Origin: Herbidospora solisilvae
Lineage (GTDB): Bacteria > Actinomycetota > Actinomycetes > Streptosporangiales > Streptosporangiaceae
Direction of reading: 5' to 3'
Length of the DNA: 64,000 bases
Assembly (NCBI RefSeq): GCF_009901565.1
Contig: NZ_WXEW01000013.1
Span: forward strand, 170,136 to 234,135
Position numbers and translations under genes: made by a program. Shown in pieces: positions 26,075 through 34,428 of this stretch. The notes under the pieces were generated by a model. The model worked only from the letters and a program-made list of their open reading frames with translations, made no database searches and was not told the origin of the DNA. How positions within the stretch are numbered: position 1 is the first letter of the stretch; each line of letters starts with the position of its first letter.

Positions 26075-26268
26075 GACTCTCCCCTGCGGTGTTTCGGCCG
26101 GTGGCTGGTGTCGCAGATGGGGTAGGTCCGGCTGCGCTTGCAGGCGCACAGGGCGACCATGAAGCGGTCGCTGCGGATCACCCGGCCGTCGTCGAGGGTG
26201 ATCTCCACCGGGCCCTCCACCAGGATCGGGCCGCCGGTGATCATCCTGATCCGGGTCTCATCGGCCAT
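26071..26268 (-). CDS. CDGSH-type iron-sulfur protein
   Basis: The 65-residue protein ends with a CDGSH-type cluster motif CACKRSRTYPICDTSH, giving three Cys and one His ligands for a labile [2Fe-2S] cluster, with the G of CDGSH replaced by T. The N-terminal half is a small beta sheet. It overlaps its neighbours on both sides (four bases with the SDR, eleven with the haem-oxygenase-like gene). CDGSH proteins next to iron-containing redox enzymes are a recurring actinobacterial pairing, so it probably delivers electrons or a cluster to that enzyme. Confidence 0.9.
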   Translation of the reverse strand: MADETRIRMITGGPILVEGPVEITLDDGRVIRSDRFMVALCACKRSRTYPICDTSHRPKHRRGES

Positions 26269-27214
26269 CGGGGGCCTCCCGCAGCGAGGTGCGGCCCGCG
26301 TCCCACGCGGCGAGCACGTGCGCGCCGAAACGGCTCTCCACCAGGTCGGTGGCCTGGAAACCGAAGACGACGTCCCCGGCCAGCTCCGGTTCCCGCCGGA
26401 GCAGGTCGCCGACGACGTCGCGGCGCAGCACCTGTTCGTGGACGGCGTCCGCCTCCACGTGCTCGGTGAAGAACACCGTCTCCGCGACCCCCAGGCGGTC
26501 GAGCGCGCGTGCCATCCGGGCCGCGCTCGGCGAGGTGGTGATCTCGGCCGAGGCGAAGTGGCCCACCAGAGCGCCTCGGAGCGACCGGTGCAGGCCGAAC
26601 AGGGACATCATGTTGACCACGGCCAGCATCGGCGCCGGGACGTCGTCGAGCCGGGCCAGGTAGGAGTCGTCGAGGCCGAGGGCGCGCATCAGGTCGCAGA
26701 ACAGCTTGGAGTGCATGCGGGCGTACCGGCCGCCGCCGAACTCGTCGAACTCGACGGCGACCAGTGAGGCCTTGGCCTGGCCGGTCAGGCGGGGGATCGC
26801 GAAGGCGTGCGGGTCGGCCTCCTTGTGGTGGTAGATCGACCGGTGGACGACGTACTCGCGCAGGTGCCAGAGCTCGCCCTTGTCCTCCAGGAAGTGGGAG
26901 ACGCCCCCGGGGGAGTCGATCATGGCCGCGTCGACGGCGGCCTCGACGTCGGCGCCGCCCTCGACGCCGTCGCGCAGCGCCGTCAGGAAGACCTGTTCGA
27001 GGTCGCGGCGCAGGCCCAGCAGGCCCGGGTCCCACTCCCAGGCGGGGTCCACGCCGTCGAAGCCCTGGTAGTGGAGTTCGTAGCAGACGTGCAGGGACAC
27101 CTGGAGGTCCTCGCCGAACGGGTCGGGGGCTCCGGCGGGCGGCAGGGGCCCGCCGGACAACGCGGAGATGATCCCCTCGGAGATCGGCCCTCGGGGCCGG
27201 GGCAGGTGTCCCAT
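26258..27214 (-). CDS. Iron-containing redox enzyme family protein (haem-oxygenase-like fold)
   Basis: The 318-residue protein reads as a member of the haem-oxygenase-like diiron family. Candidate metal ligands are in LHVCYELHYQGFDG, REYVVHRSIYHHKEADPH, FDEFGGGRYARMH and FTEHVEADAVHE, spread as expected for a helical bundle. I start at ATG 27214 (MGHLPRPRG), where GGGGATCGA precedes it. Enzymes of this fold perform oxidations such as desaturation, N-oxygenation or C-C cleavage; the substrate here is unknown. It is the first gene of the unit with CDGSH and SDR genes and is divergent from the muropeptide locus. Confidence 0.85.
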   Translation of the reverse strand: MGHLPRPRGPISEGIISALSGGPLPPAGAPDPFGEDLQVSLHVCYELHYQGFDGVDPAWEWDPGLLGLRRDLEQVFLTALRDGVEGGADVEAAVDAAMIDSPGGVSHFLEDKGELWHLREYVVHRSIYHHKEADPHAFAIPRLTGQAKASLVAVEFDEFGGGRYARMHSKLFCDLMRALGLDDSYLARLDDVPAPMLAVVNMMSLFGLHRSLRGALVGHFASAEITTSPSAARMARALDRLGVAETVFFTEHVEADAVHEQVLRRDVVGDLLRREPELAGDVVFGFQATDLVESRFGAHVLAAWDAGRTSLREAPDGR

Positions 27215-27296
27215 TCGATCCCCATACCCGGCTTGCGAGCCATAACCGCATATGGGGTGTGCGCCGCCGGAAGTGACGAGGCTAACAGCGTGGTCG

Positions 27297-27338
27297 TTGT
27301 AGGAAATCTTCATCCTCTTATACCTTCTTGGAAGGTAT
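27297..27338 (+). promoter_or_regulatory. Promoter and palindromic operator of the kinase/nagZ/rpiR genes
   Basis: TTGTAG (27297-27302) and TATACC (27319-27324) are 16 bases apart. ATACCTTC at 27320-27327 and GAAGGTAT at 27331-27338 form a perfect inverted repeat with a three-base centre over the -10 box and start point. The RpiR-type regulator two genes downstream is the obvious candidate to bind it. Confidence 0.6.
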
Positions 27339-27355
27339 TTCCAGGGGGATGCGCT

Positions 27356-28279
27356 GTGACAGCTTTGATCATCGGAGTCGACGGCGGGGGCACCAGCACC
27401 CGATGTGTGGTCGTCGGCCAGGACGGCCGGGTCGCCGGGCGCGGCCGGGCCGCGGGCGCGAACGTGGTCTCGGCCGCCGATCCGGCCGCCAGCCTGCTGG
27501 CCGCGCTCCGCGAGGCCATGCGGGGGCTCGACCCCGCGCGGGTCGTCGCCGGCGTGTTCGGCCTGGCCGGCTCGGGCTCCGGGCGGGCCGGGAAGCTCGC
27601 GGCGGAGGCCTGGCGGGCGGCCGGGCTCCCCGGGCGCCCGTTCGTCGTGGCCGACGTGCTCGTGGCCTTCGCCGGGGCGACGGCCGAGCCCGCCGGCGCC
27701 GTCCTGCTCTCCGGCACCGGTTCGGTCGCGGCCCGCATCGCCGGGTGGGACGTGGTCCGGGTCGCCGACGGCCACGGCTGGCTGGTCGGCGACGAGGGCT
27801 CCGGCGTCTGGATCGGCCGCGAGGCCGTGACGGCGGCCCTGAAGTCGCTCGACGGCCGCGGCGTGCGCACCGACCTGGTCGGCCGGCTCGACCTCGGCCG
27901 CTCGCCCGACGAGATCGTCTCCCGCGTGTACGCCCAGGTCGCCGACCAGGGCCCCGCCTCCCTCGGCCGGTTCGCGCCGATCGTCGACGAGGCCGCCCGC
28001 TACGGCGACGAGGCGGCCATCGCCATCCTCGTCGACGCCGCCCGCCGGCTCACCGCCACGGCCCGCGCGCTCGGGCCCGGCCCCGGCCCGATGGTCCTCG
28101 CCGGATCGCTGCTCACCCAGCCGACCGAGCTCGCCCGGCTGGTCAGGGCCGAACTCGGCGACGTCGCGACCATCCCGGCCCGCGACAACGCCGCCGGGGC
28201 CGCCGCGCTGGCGCTCCGGGTGGCCTTCCCGTCGGCCGACGCGCACCGCCGGGTGATCGGGGACGCGCATGCGGCTTGA
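27356..28279 (+). CDS. BadF/BcrA-type amino-sugar kinase (GlcNAc/MurNAc kinase)
   Basis: The 307-residue protein starts at a GTG after GGGGGAT and has the ASKHA sugar-kinase pattern: GVDGGGTSTR at the start (phosphate-1), VLLSGTGSVAARI, and GDEGSGVWIG, the usual signature of GlcNAc kinases of the BadF/BadG/BcrA/BcrD family. Relatives include eukaryotic GlcNAc kinase and bacterial MurK, which phosphorylates both MurNAc and GlcNAc at C6. The next gene is a cytoplasmic NagZ and MurQ lies downstream, so MurNAc-6-phosphate formation is the likely job. The last eleven bases overlap nagZ. Confidence 0.88.
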   Translation: MTALIIGVDGGGTSTRCVVVGQDGRVAGRGRAAGANVVSAADPAASLLAALREAMRGLDPARVVAGVFGLAGSGSGRAGKLAAEAWRAAGLPGRPFVVADVLVAFAGATAEPAGAVLLSGTGSVAARIAGWDVVRVADGHGWLVGDEGSGVWIGREAVTAALKSLDGRGVRTDLVGRLDLGRSPDEIVSRVYAQVADQGPASLGRFAPIVDEAARYGDEAAIAILVDAARRLTATARALGPGPGPMVLAGSLLTQPTELARLVRAELGDVATIPARDNAAGAAALALRVAFPSADAHRRVIGDAHAA

Positions 28280-29738
28280 GCGGATGGCGATGAGCGTGCT
28301 CCAGCCGGGGTTCGACGGCACCGAGCCCCCCGAATGGCTGCGGCGGGCGCTCGGCGACGGCCTCGGCGGGGTCGTGCTGTTCGCCCGCAACCTCTCCGAC
28401 CAGGTGCGGACCGCCGACCTGGTGGCCGACATCCGGGCCGAGAGCCCCGACGTCGTCGTGGCGGTCGACGAGGAGGGCGGGTCGGTCACCCGGCTGGAGG
28501 CGCGGGACGGCAGCTCGTGGCCGGGCAACCGGGCCCTCGGCGTCGCCGACGACCTCCACGTCACCGAACACGTCGCCCGCCGGATCGGGCGGCTCCTCGG
28601 CACGACCGGGATCAGCCTCGACTACGCCCCCGTCGCCGACGTGAACGCCAACCCCGACAACCCCGTCATCGGGGTGCGCTCGTTCGGCGCCGACCCGGAG
28701 CTGGTCGCCCGGCACACCGCCGCCTGGGTCGGCGGCCTCCAGGGCTCGGGCGTGGCGGCCTGCGCCAAGCACTTCCCCGGCCACGGCGACACGATCGCCG
28801 ACTCCCACGTGGAGCTCCCGACCGTCCATGTGTCCGCCGACATCCTGGCCGAACGCGACCTGCGCCCCTTCCGGGCCGCGATCGACGCCGGGGTGCGGGC
28901 GATCATGGTCGGGCACCTGCTCGTGCCCGCCCTCGACGACGTGCCCGCGACGCTGAGCCGCGCCGTCATGACCGGGCTGCTCCGCGAGACGCTGGGCTTC
29001 CGGGGGCTCGCGGTGACCGACGCGATCGAGATGCGGGCGGTCGCCGCCCACTGGCCGCCGGAGGAGATCGCCGTGCGCGCCCTGTCCGTCGGGGCCGACG
29101 CGGTCTGCGCGGGCATCTCCTCCGCCGACGGTTCGTCCGTGTACGCCCTCCGCGACGCCATCGTGGCCGCCGTCCGGCAGGGACGGCTCCCGGAGGAACG
29201 CCTGGCCGAGGCCTCCCAGCGGGTGCGCGACCTCGTCGGCTGGCACGCTGGCCAGGCCGCCGCCAGGGCCGCCGCCGCGGCCGAGCCCGACGACGATCTG
29301 GGCCTCACCGCCGCCTCCGCCGCCCTCCTCGTGGTGGGCGAACCCCGCCTCGACCGGGCCCCTCTGGTCGTGGAGGTCACCGCCCGCCCCCACCAGGCGG
29401 CCGACAGCGGCACCCCGCCCGGCGTGGCCCGCGCGCTGGCCGAGCTCCTCCCCGGCACCCAGGCGGTCTCCGTCACCGTCGGCGACCCCCTCCCCGACCT
29501 CAGCGCCGACCGCCCCCTCGTGGTCGTCGTCCAGGACGCCGCCCGGCACGGCTGGATAAGGGAGGTGCTGGCCCGGGCCCTGGAGACCCGGCCCGACGCG
29601 ATCGTCGTCGAGACCGGCCTGCCCGGCCCCCCGGCCGGGGCCGGTTACGTCGCCACCCACGGCAACTCCCGCGCCTCCGCCAGGGCCGCCGCGCGCCGGC
29701 TGGCCCGCCGACCCCCCGAGAAGGAGAGCCCCCCATGA
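28269..29738 (+). CDS. nagZ: Cytoplasmic GH3 beta-N-acetylglucosaminidase
   Basis: The 489-residue protein has a GH3 domain with KHFPGHGDT at residues 167-175, the His/Asp loop that is diagnostic of NagZ-type enzymes (acid/base His172). The nucleophile is Asp251 in LAVTDAIEM. No signal peptide or lipobox is present, so it acts inside the cell on imported GlcNAc-anhydroMurNAc or GlcNAc-MurNAc(-peptides). The C-terminal 150 residues form an extra alpha/beta domain of the GH3_C type, as in Bacillus NagZ. It overlaps the kinase gene by 11 bases and the rpiR gene by four, so the three are one operon. Confidence 0.9.
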   Translation: MRLERMAMSVLQPGFDGTEPPEWLRRALGDGLGGVVLFARNLSDQVRTADLVADIRAESPDVVVAVDEEGGSVTRLEARDGSSWPGNRALGVADDLHVTEHVARRIGRLLGTTGISLDYAPVADVNANPDNPVIGVRSFGADPELVARHTAAWVGGLQGSGVAACAKHFPGHGDTIADSHVELPTVHVSADILAERDLRPFRAAIDAGVRAIMVGHLLVPALDDVPATLSRAVMTGLLRETLGFRGLAVTDAIEMRAVAAHWPPEEIAVRALSVGADAVCAGISSADGSSVYALRDAIVAAVRQGRLPEERLAEASQRVRDLVGWHAGQAAARAAAAAEPDDDLGLTAASAALLVVGEPRLDRAPLVVEVTARPHQAADSGTPPGVARALAELLPGTQAVSVTVGDPLPDLSADRPLVVVVQDAARHGWIREVLARALETRPDAIVVETGLPGPPAGAGYVATHGNSRASARAAARRLARRPPEKESPP

Positions 29739-30625
29739 GCGGACCGACAGCCGCGAACCTGGTGGCGAGCGTGCGGGCGGTGCTGCCCTCGCTCACCCCG
29801 TCGGTGCGGTCGATCGCCCGGCTGATCCTCGACGATCCCGCGATGGTCGCCAGAAGCACGATCACCGAGCTCAGCGCCGCCTCCGGCGCCAGCCAGGCCA
29901 CGATCGTGCGGACCGCCCGCGCGCTGGGCTTCTCGGGCTACTCCGAGCTGCGCCTGGCGCTCGCGGCGGCCTCGGCGCAGAGCCAGTCGCAGCGGGCGGC
30001 CGACCGGCTCGTGCCGGGCGACCTGGCCCCCTCCGACCCGCTCGCCGACCTCATCACGAAGGTCACCCGCGCCGAGTCGGACGCCATCGCCGACACCGCC
30101 GCCCAGCTCGCCCCCGAGCGGCTCGGCGAGGTCGTGGACGTCATCGTGGAGGCCAGGAGGGTCAGCATGCTCGGCGTGGGGGCCTCCGGGCTGGTCGCTG
30201 CCGACATGGCGCAGAAGCTGATGCGCATCGGCCGGGCCGGGCACCCGTTCACCGACGTCCACCTCGCCCTGACGGCCGCCGCGCTGGCCACGCCCGGCGA
30301 CGTCTGGGTGGCGGTGAGCTGCACCGGCGAGACGGCCGACGTCGTCGAGCCGGTCAGGGCCGCCCGCGACGCGGGCGCGACCGTCGTGGCGATCACCAAC
30401 AACCCGCGCTCCACGCTGGCGGGGCTGGCGGGTCATGTCCTGGTCTCGGCGGGCCGCGAGACCGAGTTCCGGCCGGGCGCGCTCGCCTCCCGGATCAGCC
30501 AGCTCCTCATCGTCGACTGCATCTTCGTGGGCGTCGCCCAGCGCACCTTCACCGCCGCCGACGCCGCCCTTCGGGTCACCAAGGACGCTCTCGATCGCTA
30601 CGCCGAAAAGCGTCATCGCAGCTAG
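29735..30625 (+). CDS. RpiR-family regulator (MurR-like), HTH plus SIS domains
   Basis: The 296-residue protein has an N-terminal HTH_6 domain (about residues 8-85; TITELSAASGASQATIVRTARALGF is the helix-turn-helix region, here shown only as its family pattern) and a C-terminal SIS sugar-phosphate-binding domain (about 120-270; GVGASGLVAADMAQKL, SCTGETADVVEPVRAA). MurR regulators of this family sense MurNAc-6-phosphate and control etherase genes. It overlaps nagZ and is followed by the importer promoter that has two inverted repeats. Its likely targets are those sites and the palindrome before the kinase gene. Confidence 0.9.
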   Translation: MSGPTAANLVASVRAVLPSLTPSVRSIARLILDDPAMVARSTITELSAASGASQATIVRTARALGFSGYSELRLALAAASAQSQSQRAADRLVPGDLAPSDPLADLITKVTRAESDAIADTAAQLAPERLGEVVDVIVEARRVSMLGVGASGLVAADMAQKLMRIGRAGHPFTDVHLALTAAALATPGDVWVAVSCTGETADVVEPVRAARDAGATVVAITNNPRSTLAGLAGHVLVSAGRETEFRPGALASRISQLLIVDCIFVGVAQRTFTAADAALRVTKDALDRYAEKRHRS

Positions 30626-30634
30626 ATAGCTGTT

Positions 30635-30705
30635 GGTAAAAATTAACTCCACATCCGTCGCCACGGGTGAAAAAAATTGACCTCTCCGGAAGCCGCCCGT
30701 ATCGT
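30635..30705 (+). promoter_or_regulatory. Importer promoter with two related inverted repeats
   Basis: TTGACC (30677-30682) and TATCGT (30700-30705) have an optimal 17-base spacer. GGTGAA and TTGACC with five bases between them (30666-30682) form an imperfect palindrome that includes the -35 box. GGTAAA and TTAACT at 30635-30648 are a second, shorter-spaced version 30 bases upstream. The pair is well placed for repression by the adjacent RpiR protein. Confidence 0.55.
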
Positions 30706-30734
30706 CCAGATAAACCGGCAACCAGGAGCAGTTC

Positions 30735-32525
30735 ATGAGACGACTCGCGGCGATCGCAGCCGTGGCGGTGATCGCTACCGCCACGGGCACCGCGTGCAGC
30801 GGCGTGGGGGGGTCCGGTGACGCGGGCGTCTACACCACGATCGACGGAGCCAAGCAGATCGACGCCACCGCGCCGATCAACCCGTTCAACCCGCAGGGCA
30901 ACACGTTCCTCGGCTACGACGCCATGTCGCTGGCCTGGCCCAAGAACGATCCGGTCGACCCCAACCAGTTCTACCCGGGGATCGCCCAGAGCTGGACCAC
31001 CACGCCCGACCAGAGCGAGGTCGTGGTGCACCTCCAGCCCAACGCCAAGTGGTCCGACGGCAAGCCCGTGACCAGCCAGGACGTGAAGACCTCGATCGGC
31101 CTGGCCTACACCCAGGGCGGCACCGCCTACGCGGTCGACCCGAAGGCCGCCGGAGCGGCGGCCGACGTGGTCGTCGTCGACCCCCACACGGTGAAGGTCA
31201 CCCAGGGCGCCAACAAGAGCAACACGTTCCTGCGCAACGTCCTGTCGACCGTGGTCGTCCCGGCCCACGTGTTCGGCTCGCTGCTGCCGGCCGACTTCTG
31301 GACCCAGCTCAAGCTGGCCCGGGGGAGCGGCCCCGCCGCCGAGAAGGCCAAGGCCTCGATCACCGGGCTGGCGCAGAAGGTCATCTCCTTCGCCCCGGCC
31401 AAGGACGTCTCGGCCGGGCCGTTCGTGCTCGAGCGGGTGAACCCGGGCGAGGCGCTGCTGGTCAAGAACAAGCACTTCTGGGCCAGCGACAAGATCGCCC
31501 CCAACCGGGTGAAGGTGCTGAACTACACCGGCAACCAGCAGATCTGGAACTACCTGATCGCCGGGCGCCTCGACAGCGCGCCCTTCACGGCGGTGCCGAG
31601 CGGCGTGCTGAACCGCATCCGGCAGACCGACGGCAACGAGGTCGTCAAGGGCTTCTCGCCGGTCGCCGTGTCGATGGCGTTCAACCAGACGAAGGCGCCG
31701 TACGACAACGTCCACGTCCGCAAGGCGCTGGCCTACCTGATCGACCGCTCGCAGGTCACCAAGGTCGCCTCGCCCGAGGGCGGCACCCCGTCGCAGACCA
31801 CGACCGGCATCCACGCCGAGGCGGCCAAGTCGTGGCTGGGCGACTCGATCAACGGCCTCGACCAGTACAAGCCCGATCCCGCCAAGGCGGCGCAGGAGCT
31901 GAAGGCCGCCGGAATGAAGTTCCAGAACGGCAGGTGGACCATGCCCGACGGGTCGCCCTGGGTCGTGGAGCTGCACGTGCCGGCCTCGTTCTCCGACTGG
32001 GTCGCGGCGGCCAAGGCGATCACCAGCCAGCTCAACGACCACGGGATCCAGGCCTCGGTGCTGACCTCGGCCGACTACACGCTCTACCTCGACGAGCTGG
32101 CGGCCGGGAAGTATGACATCGGCCTGTGGCTGATGGCCCTCGGGCCCGCGCCGTACAACATCTACCAGCGCATCTACGGCGCGGCCAACGGCTGGCAGTT
32201 GCTCGCCGGGAACCTCACCCGCGTGCCCCCCGGCAAGGAGGGCAACTGGATGGGCGGCCCCGAGACCCTCGACGGGGTCAACCCGGGCGCGCTCACCAAC
32301 GAGCTCAACGCCGCCACGCCCGCGCAGCAGAAGCAGATCGTCGGCACCCTGGCCCGGCTGACCAACCAGAACCTGCCGGTGATCCAGCTCTACGACTACG
32401 TCAACACCCAGTTCGTCAACGACACCCGCTTCACCGGGTGGCCGCCCAACGACAGCGACGTGCTTCGCCTGCCGGCCGGCGTGTGGATGCAGCTCGGCCT
32501 GATCAAGGAACAGGGGACCCGATGA
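30735..32525 (+). CDS. ABC importer substrate-binding lipoprotein, peptide/nickel family 5
   Basis: The 596-residue protein has a lipoprotein signal with TGTACSG as lipobox (Cys21) and the family-5 extracellular solute-binding fold (DppA/OppA type): WSDGKPVTSQDVKTS, KALAYLIDRSQV and AGKYDIGLWLM are typical landmarks. It would capture the ligand at the outer face of the membrane. In this context muropeptides or disaccharide-peptides are the expected cargo, but the family also carries oligosaccharides and peptides. The gene's last four bases overlap the first permease gene. AGGAGC before the ATG. Confidence 0.9.
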   Translation: MRRLAAIAAVAVIATATGTACSGVGGSGDAGVYTTIDGAKQIDATAPINPFNPQGNTFLGYDAMSLAWPKNDPVDPNQFYPGIAQSWTTTPDQSEVVVHLQPNAKWSDGKPVTSQDVKTSIGLAYTQGGTAYAVDPKAAGAAADVVVVDPHTVKVTQGANKSNTFLRNVLSTVVVPAHVFGSLLPADFWTQLKLARGSGPAAEKAKASITGLAQKVISFAPAKDVSAGPFVLERVNPGEALLVKNKHFWASDKIAPNRVKVLNYTGNQQIWNYLIAGRLDSAPFTAVPSGVLNRIRQTDGNEVVKGFSPVAVSMAFNQTKAPYDNVHVRKALAYLIDRSQVTKVASPEGGTPSQTTTGIHAEAAKSWLGDSINGLDQYKPDPAKAAQELKAAGMKFQNGRWTMPDGSPWVVELHVPASFSDWVAAAKAITSQLNDHGIQASVLTSADYTLYLDELAAGKYDIGLWLMALGPAPYNIYQRIYGAANGWQLLAGNLTRVPPGKEGNWMGGPETLDGVNPGALTNELNAATPAQQKQIVGTLARLTNQNLPVIQLYDYVNTQFVNDTRFTGWPPNDSDVLRLPAGVWMQLGLIKEQGTR

Positions 32526-33526
32526 AAACCGTCGTCCGGCGGCTCTCCGGCCACCTGCTTCGCGGCCTGGCCATGATCTGGGTGGTCACCACGCTCAGCT
32601 TCGTGATCATCCGCAACATCCCGGGTGACCCCGTCAGGGGCCAGTACGAGAAGCTCATCGAACAGGGCATGTCACCCGACCAGGCGGAACGTTCCACCGC
32701 GGCCCTCTACGGCTTCCTGCCGACGGGGAGCCTGTGGGACCAGTACACCGACTATCTGAACGGCCTGCTCCACGGCAACCTCGGCCAGTCGCTCAGCACC
32801 CCCGGCACGGGGGTGGCGACGCTGATCGGGTCGGCCGCGAAGTGGACGATCCTGCCGGTGCTCGGCGGCACGCTGCTGAGCTTCCTGCTGGGCGTGACCC
32901 TGGGCGTCTACGCGGCGATCAAGCGGTCGGGCAAGCTCGGCGACGCCCTGGCGATCTCCGGCTCGCTGCTGCACGGCATCCCGCAGTACGTCATCGGCCT
33001 GCTGGTCGTGGCGGTCTTCTCCACGTTGTGGCCGATCCTGCCCGCCGGCGGCCCGGTCGACATCGACTTCGCCCCGGGCTTCAACGGGCCCTACATCGCC
33101 TCGCTGATCCAGCACGCCACCCTGCCGGTGCTGACCTACGCGCTGGCCAGCTACGGCGGGTGGATCCTGGCGATGAAGTCGAGCGTGGCGACCGTGCTCG
33201 GCGACGACTTCATCATGGCCGCCGAACTGCGCGGCATGAGCCGGGGCATCCTGTTCCGCTACATCGCCCGCAACGCGATCCTGCCGCTGTTCACGATCCT
33301 GGCCCTGTCGCTGGGCCTGCTCTTCGGCGGCGCGATCTTCATCGAGTCGATCTTCAACTACCCGGGTCTGGGCCTGCTGCTGGTCAACAGCATCGGCGCC
33401 CGCGACTACGCCCTGATGGGCGGCACGTTCCTGGTGCTCACCGTCGCCATCGTCGTCGCCAACATCGCGGCCGACCTCCTGTACGCCGTCATCGACCCCC
33501 GAGTCCGCAAGGGAGCCGAGGCATGA
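32522..33526 (+). CDS. ABC importer permease 1 (DppB type)
   Basis: The 334-residue membrane protein has six membrane segments and the DppB/OppB layout: an N-terminal TM helix followed by FVIIRNIPGDPVRG, and the cytoplasmic EAA loop AAELRGMSRGILFRYIARNAILP near residue 245 in abbreviated form. The loop contacts the ATPase. It overlaps the genes on both sides by four bases, so expression is tightly coupled. Confidence 0.92.
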   Translation: MKTVVRRLSGHLLRGLAMIWVVTTLSFVIIRNIPGDPVRGQYEKLIEQGMSPDQAERSTAALYGFLPTGSLWDQYTDYLNGLLHGNLGQSLSTPGTGVATLIGSAAKWTILPVLGGTLLSFLLGVTLGVYAAIKRSGKLGDALAISGSLLHGIPQYVIGLLVVAVFSTLWPILPAGGPVDIDFAPGFNGPYIASLIQHATLPVLTYALASYGGWILAMKSSVATVLGDDFIMAAELRGMSRGILFRYIARNAILPLFTILALSLGLLFGGAIFIESIFNYPGLGLLLVNSIGARDYALMGGTFLVLTVAIVVANIAADLLYAVIDPRVRKGAEA

Positions 33527-34422
33527 CCGTCACGTCCCCCGTGGCGCCCGCGCCCATCTCGCTGCGCCGCAACTTCTGGCGCGGCGTCGGGCGGGTGCTG
33601 CGGCGCAAGCCGAGCCGCATGGTCGGCGTCGCCATCGTCGTCCTGTTCGTGTTCATGGGCGTGTTCGGCCCGCTGCTCTACCCGAACCCGCTGCCGCGCG
33701 ACGACAACGCGCTCTACGCCTCGCCGAGCTGGGCCCACCCGTTCGGCACCGACTTCGAGGGCACCGACGTGCTCGCCCTGGTCGTCACCGGCACCCGTTA
33801 CGTGCTGCTCGCGGGCCTGGCCACGGCCGTGATCACGGTCGCCCTGGGCACCCTCATCGGCCTGCTGGCCGGGTTCCACCGAGGGCGCTGGGACACCGTG
33901 CTGATGCGGCTCACCGACCTCCAGCTCACCATCCCCGGCCTGCCGCTGCTGCTGGTGCTCTCGACGGTCTGGAAGTTCACCAGCCCGATCGAGATGGGCG
34001 TGGTGCTCGGCCTGCTCGGCTGGGGCGGCATCGCCCGCGCGGTCCGGTCGCAGTCGCTCTCGCTGCGGGAGCGCGGCTTCATCGAGGCGGCCAAGGGCCT
34101 GGGCCTGCCGACCCGCCACATCGTGGTGCGGGAACTGCTGCCCTCGATGGCGCCGTACATCGCGATGAACATGCTGATCGCGGTCACCGGCGCGATCTAC
34201 GCGCAGGTGGGCCTGTTCTTCCTGGGCGTGCTGCCCTTCGACGCCAACAACTGGGGCGTGATGCTCAACCTGTCGGTCTTCGGCGGCGGCGCGTTGTCGA
34301 GCACGGCCGCGCTGCCCTACCTGCTGGCGCCGCTGCTGGCGATCCTGCTGCTGACGCTCGGCATCGTGCTGGTCGTCGACGCGATGGACGAGATCTTCAA
34401 CCCACGTCTGCGTGAGGAGTAG
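33523..34422 (+). CDS. ABC importer permease 2 (DppC type)
   Basis: The 299-residue protein has a cytoplasmic N-terminus, the usual first TM helix and periplasmic-side loop with HPFGTDFEGTDVLALVVTGTR, the DppC/OppC hallmark, and an EAA-type loop (IEAAKGLGLPTRHIVVRELLP). It forms the heterodimeric channel with the preceding gene product. ATG start overlapping the previous stop; six bases separate it from the first ATPase gene. Confidence 0.92.
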   Translation: MTVTSPVAPAPISLRRNFWRGVGRVLRRKPSRMVGVAIVVLFVFMGVFGPLLYPNPLPRDDNALYASPSWAHPFGTDFEGTDVLALVVTGTRYVLLAGLATAVITVALGTLIGLLAGFHRGRWDTVLMRLTDLQLTIPGLPLLLVLSTVWKFTSPIEMGVVLGLLGWGGIARAVRSQSLSLRERGFIEAAKGLGLPTRHIVVRELLPSMAPYIAMNMLIAVTGAIYAQVGLFFLGVLPFDANNWGVMLNLSVFGGGALSSTAALPYLLAPLLAILLLTLGIVLVVDAMDEIFNPRLREE

Positions 34423-34428
34423 GCCGAT

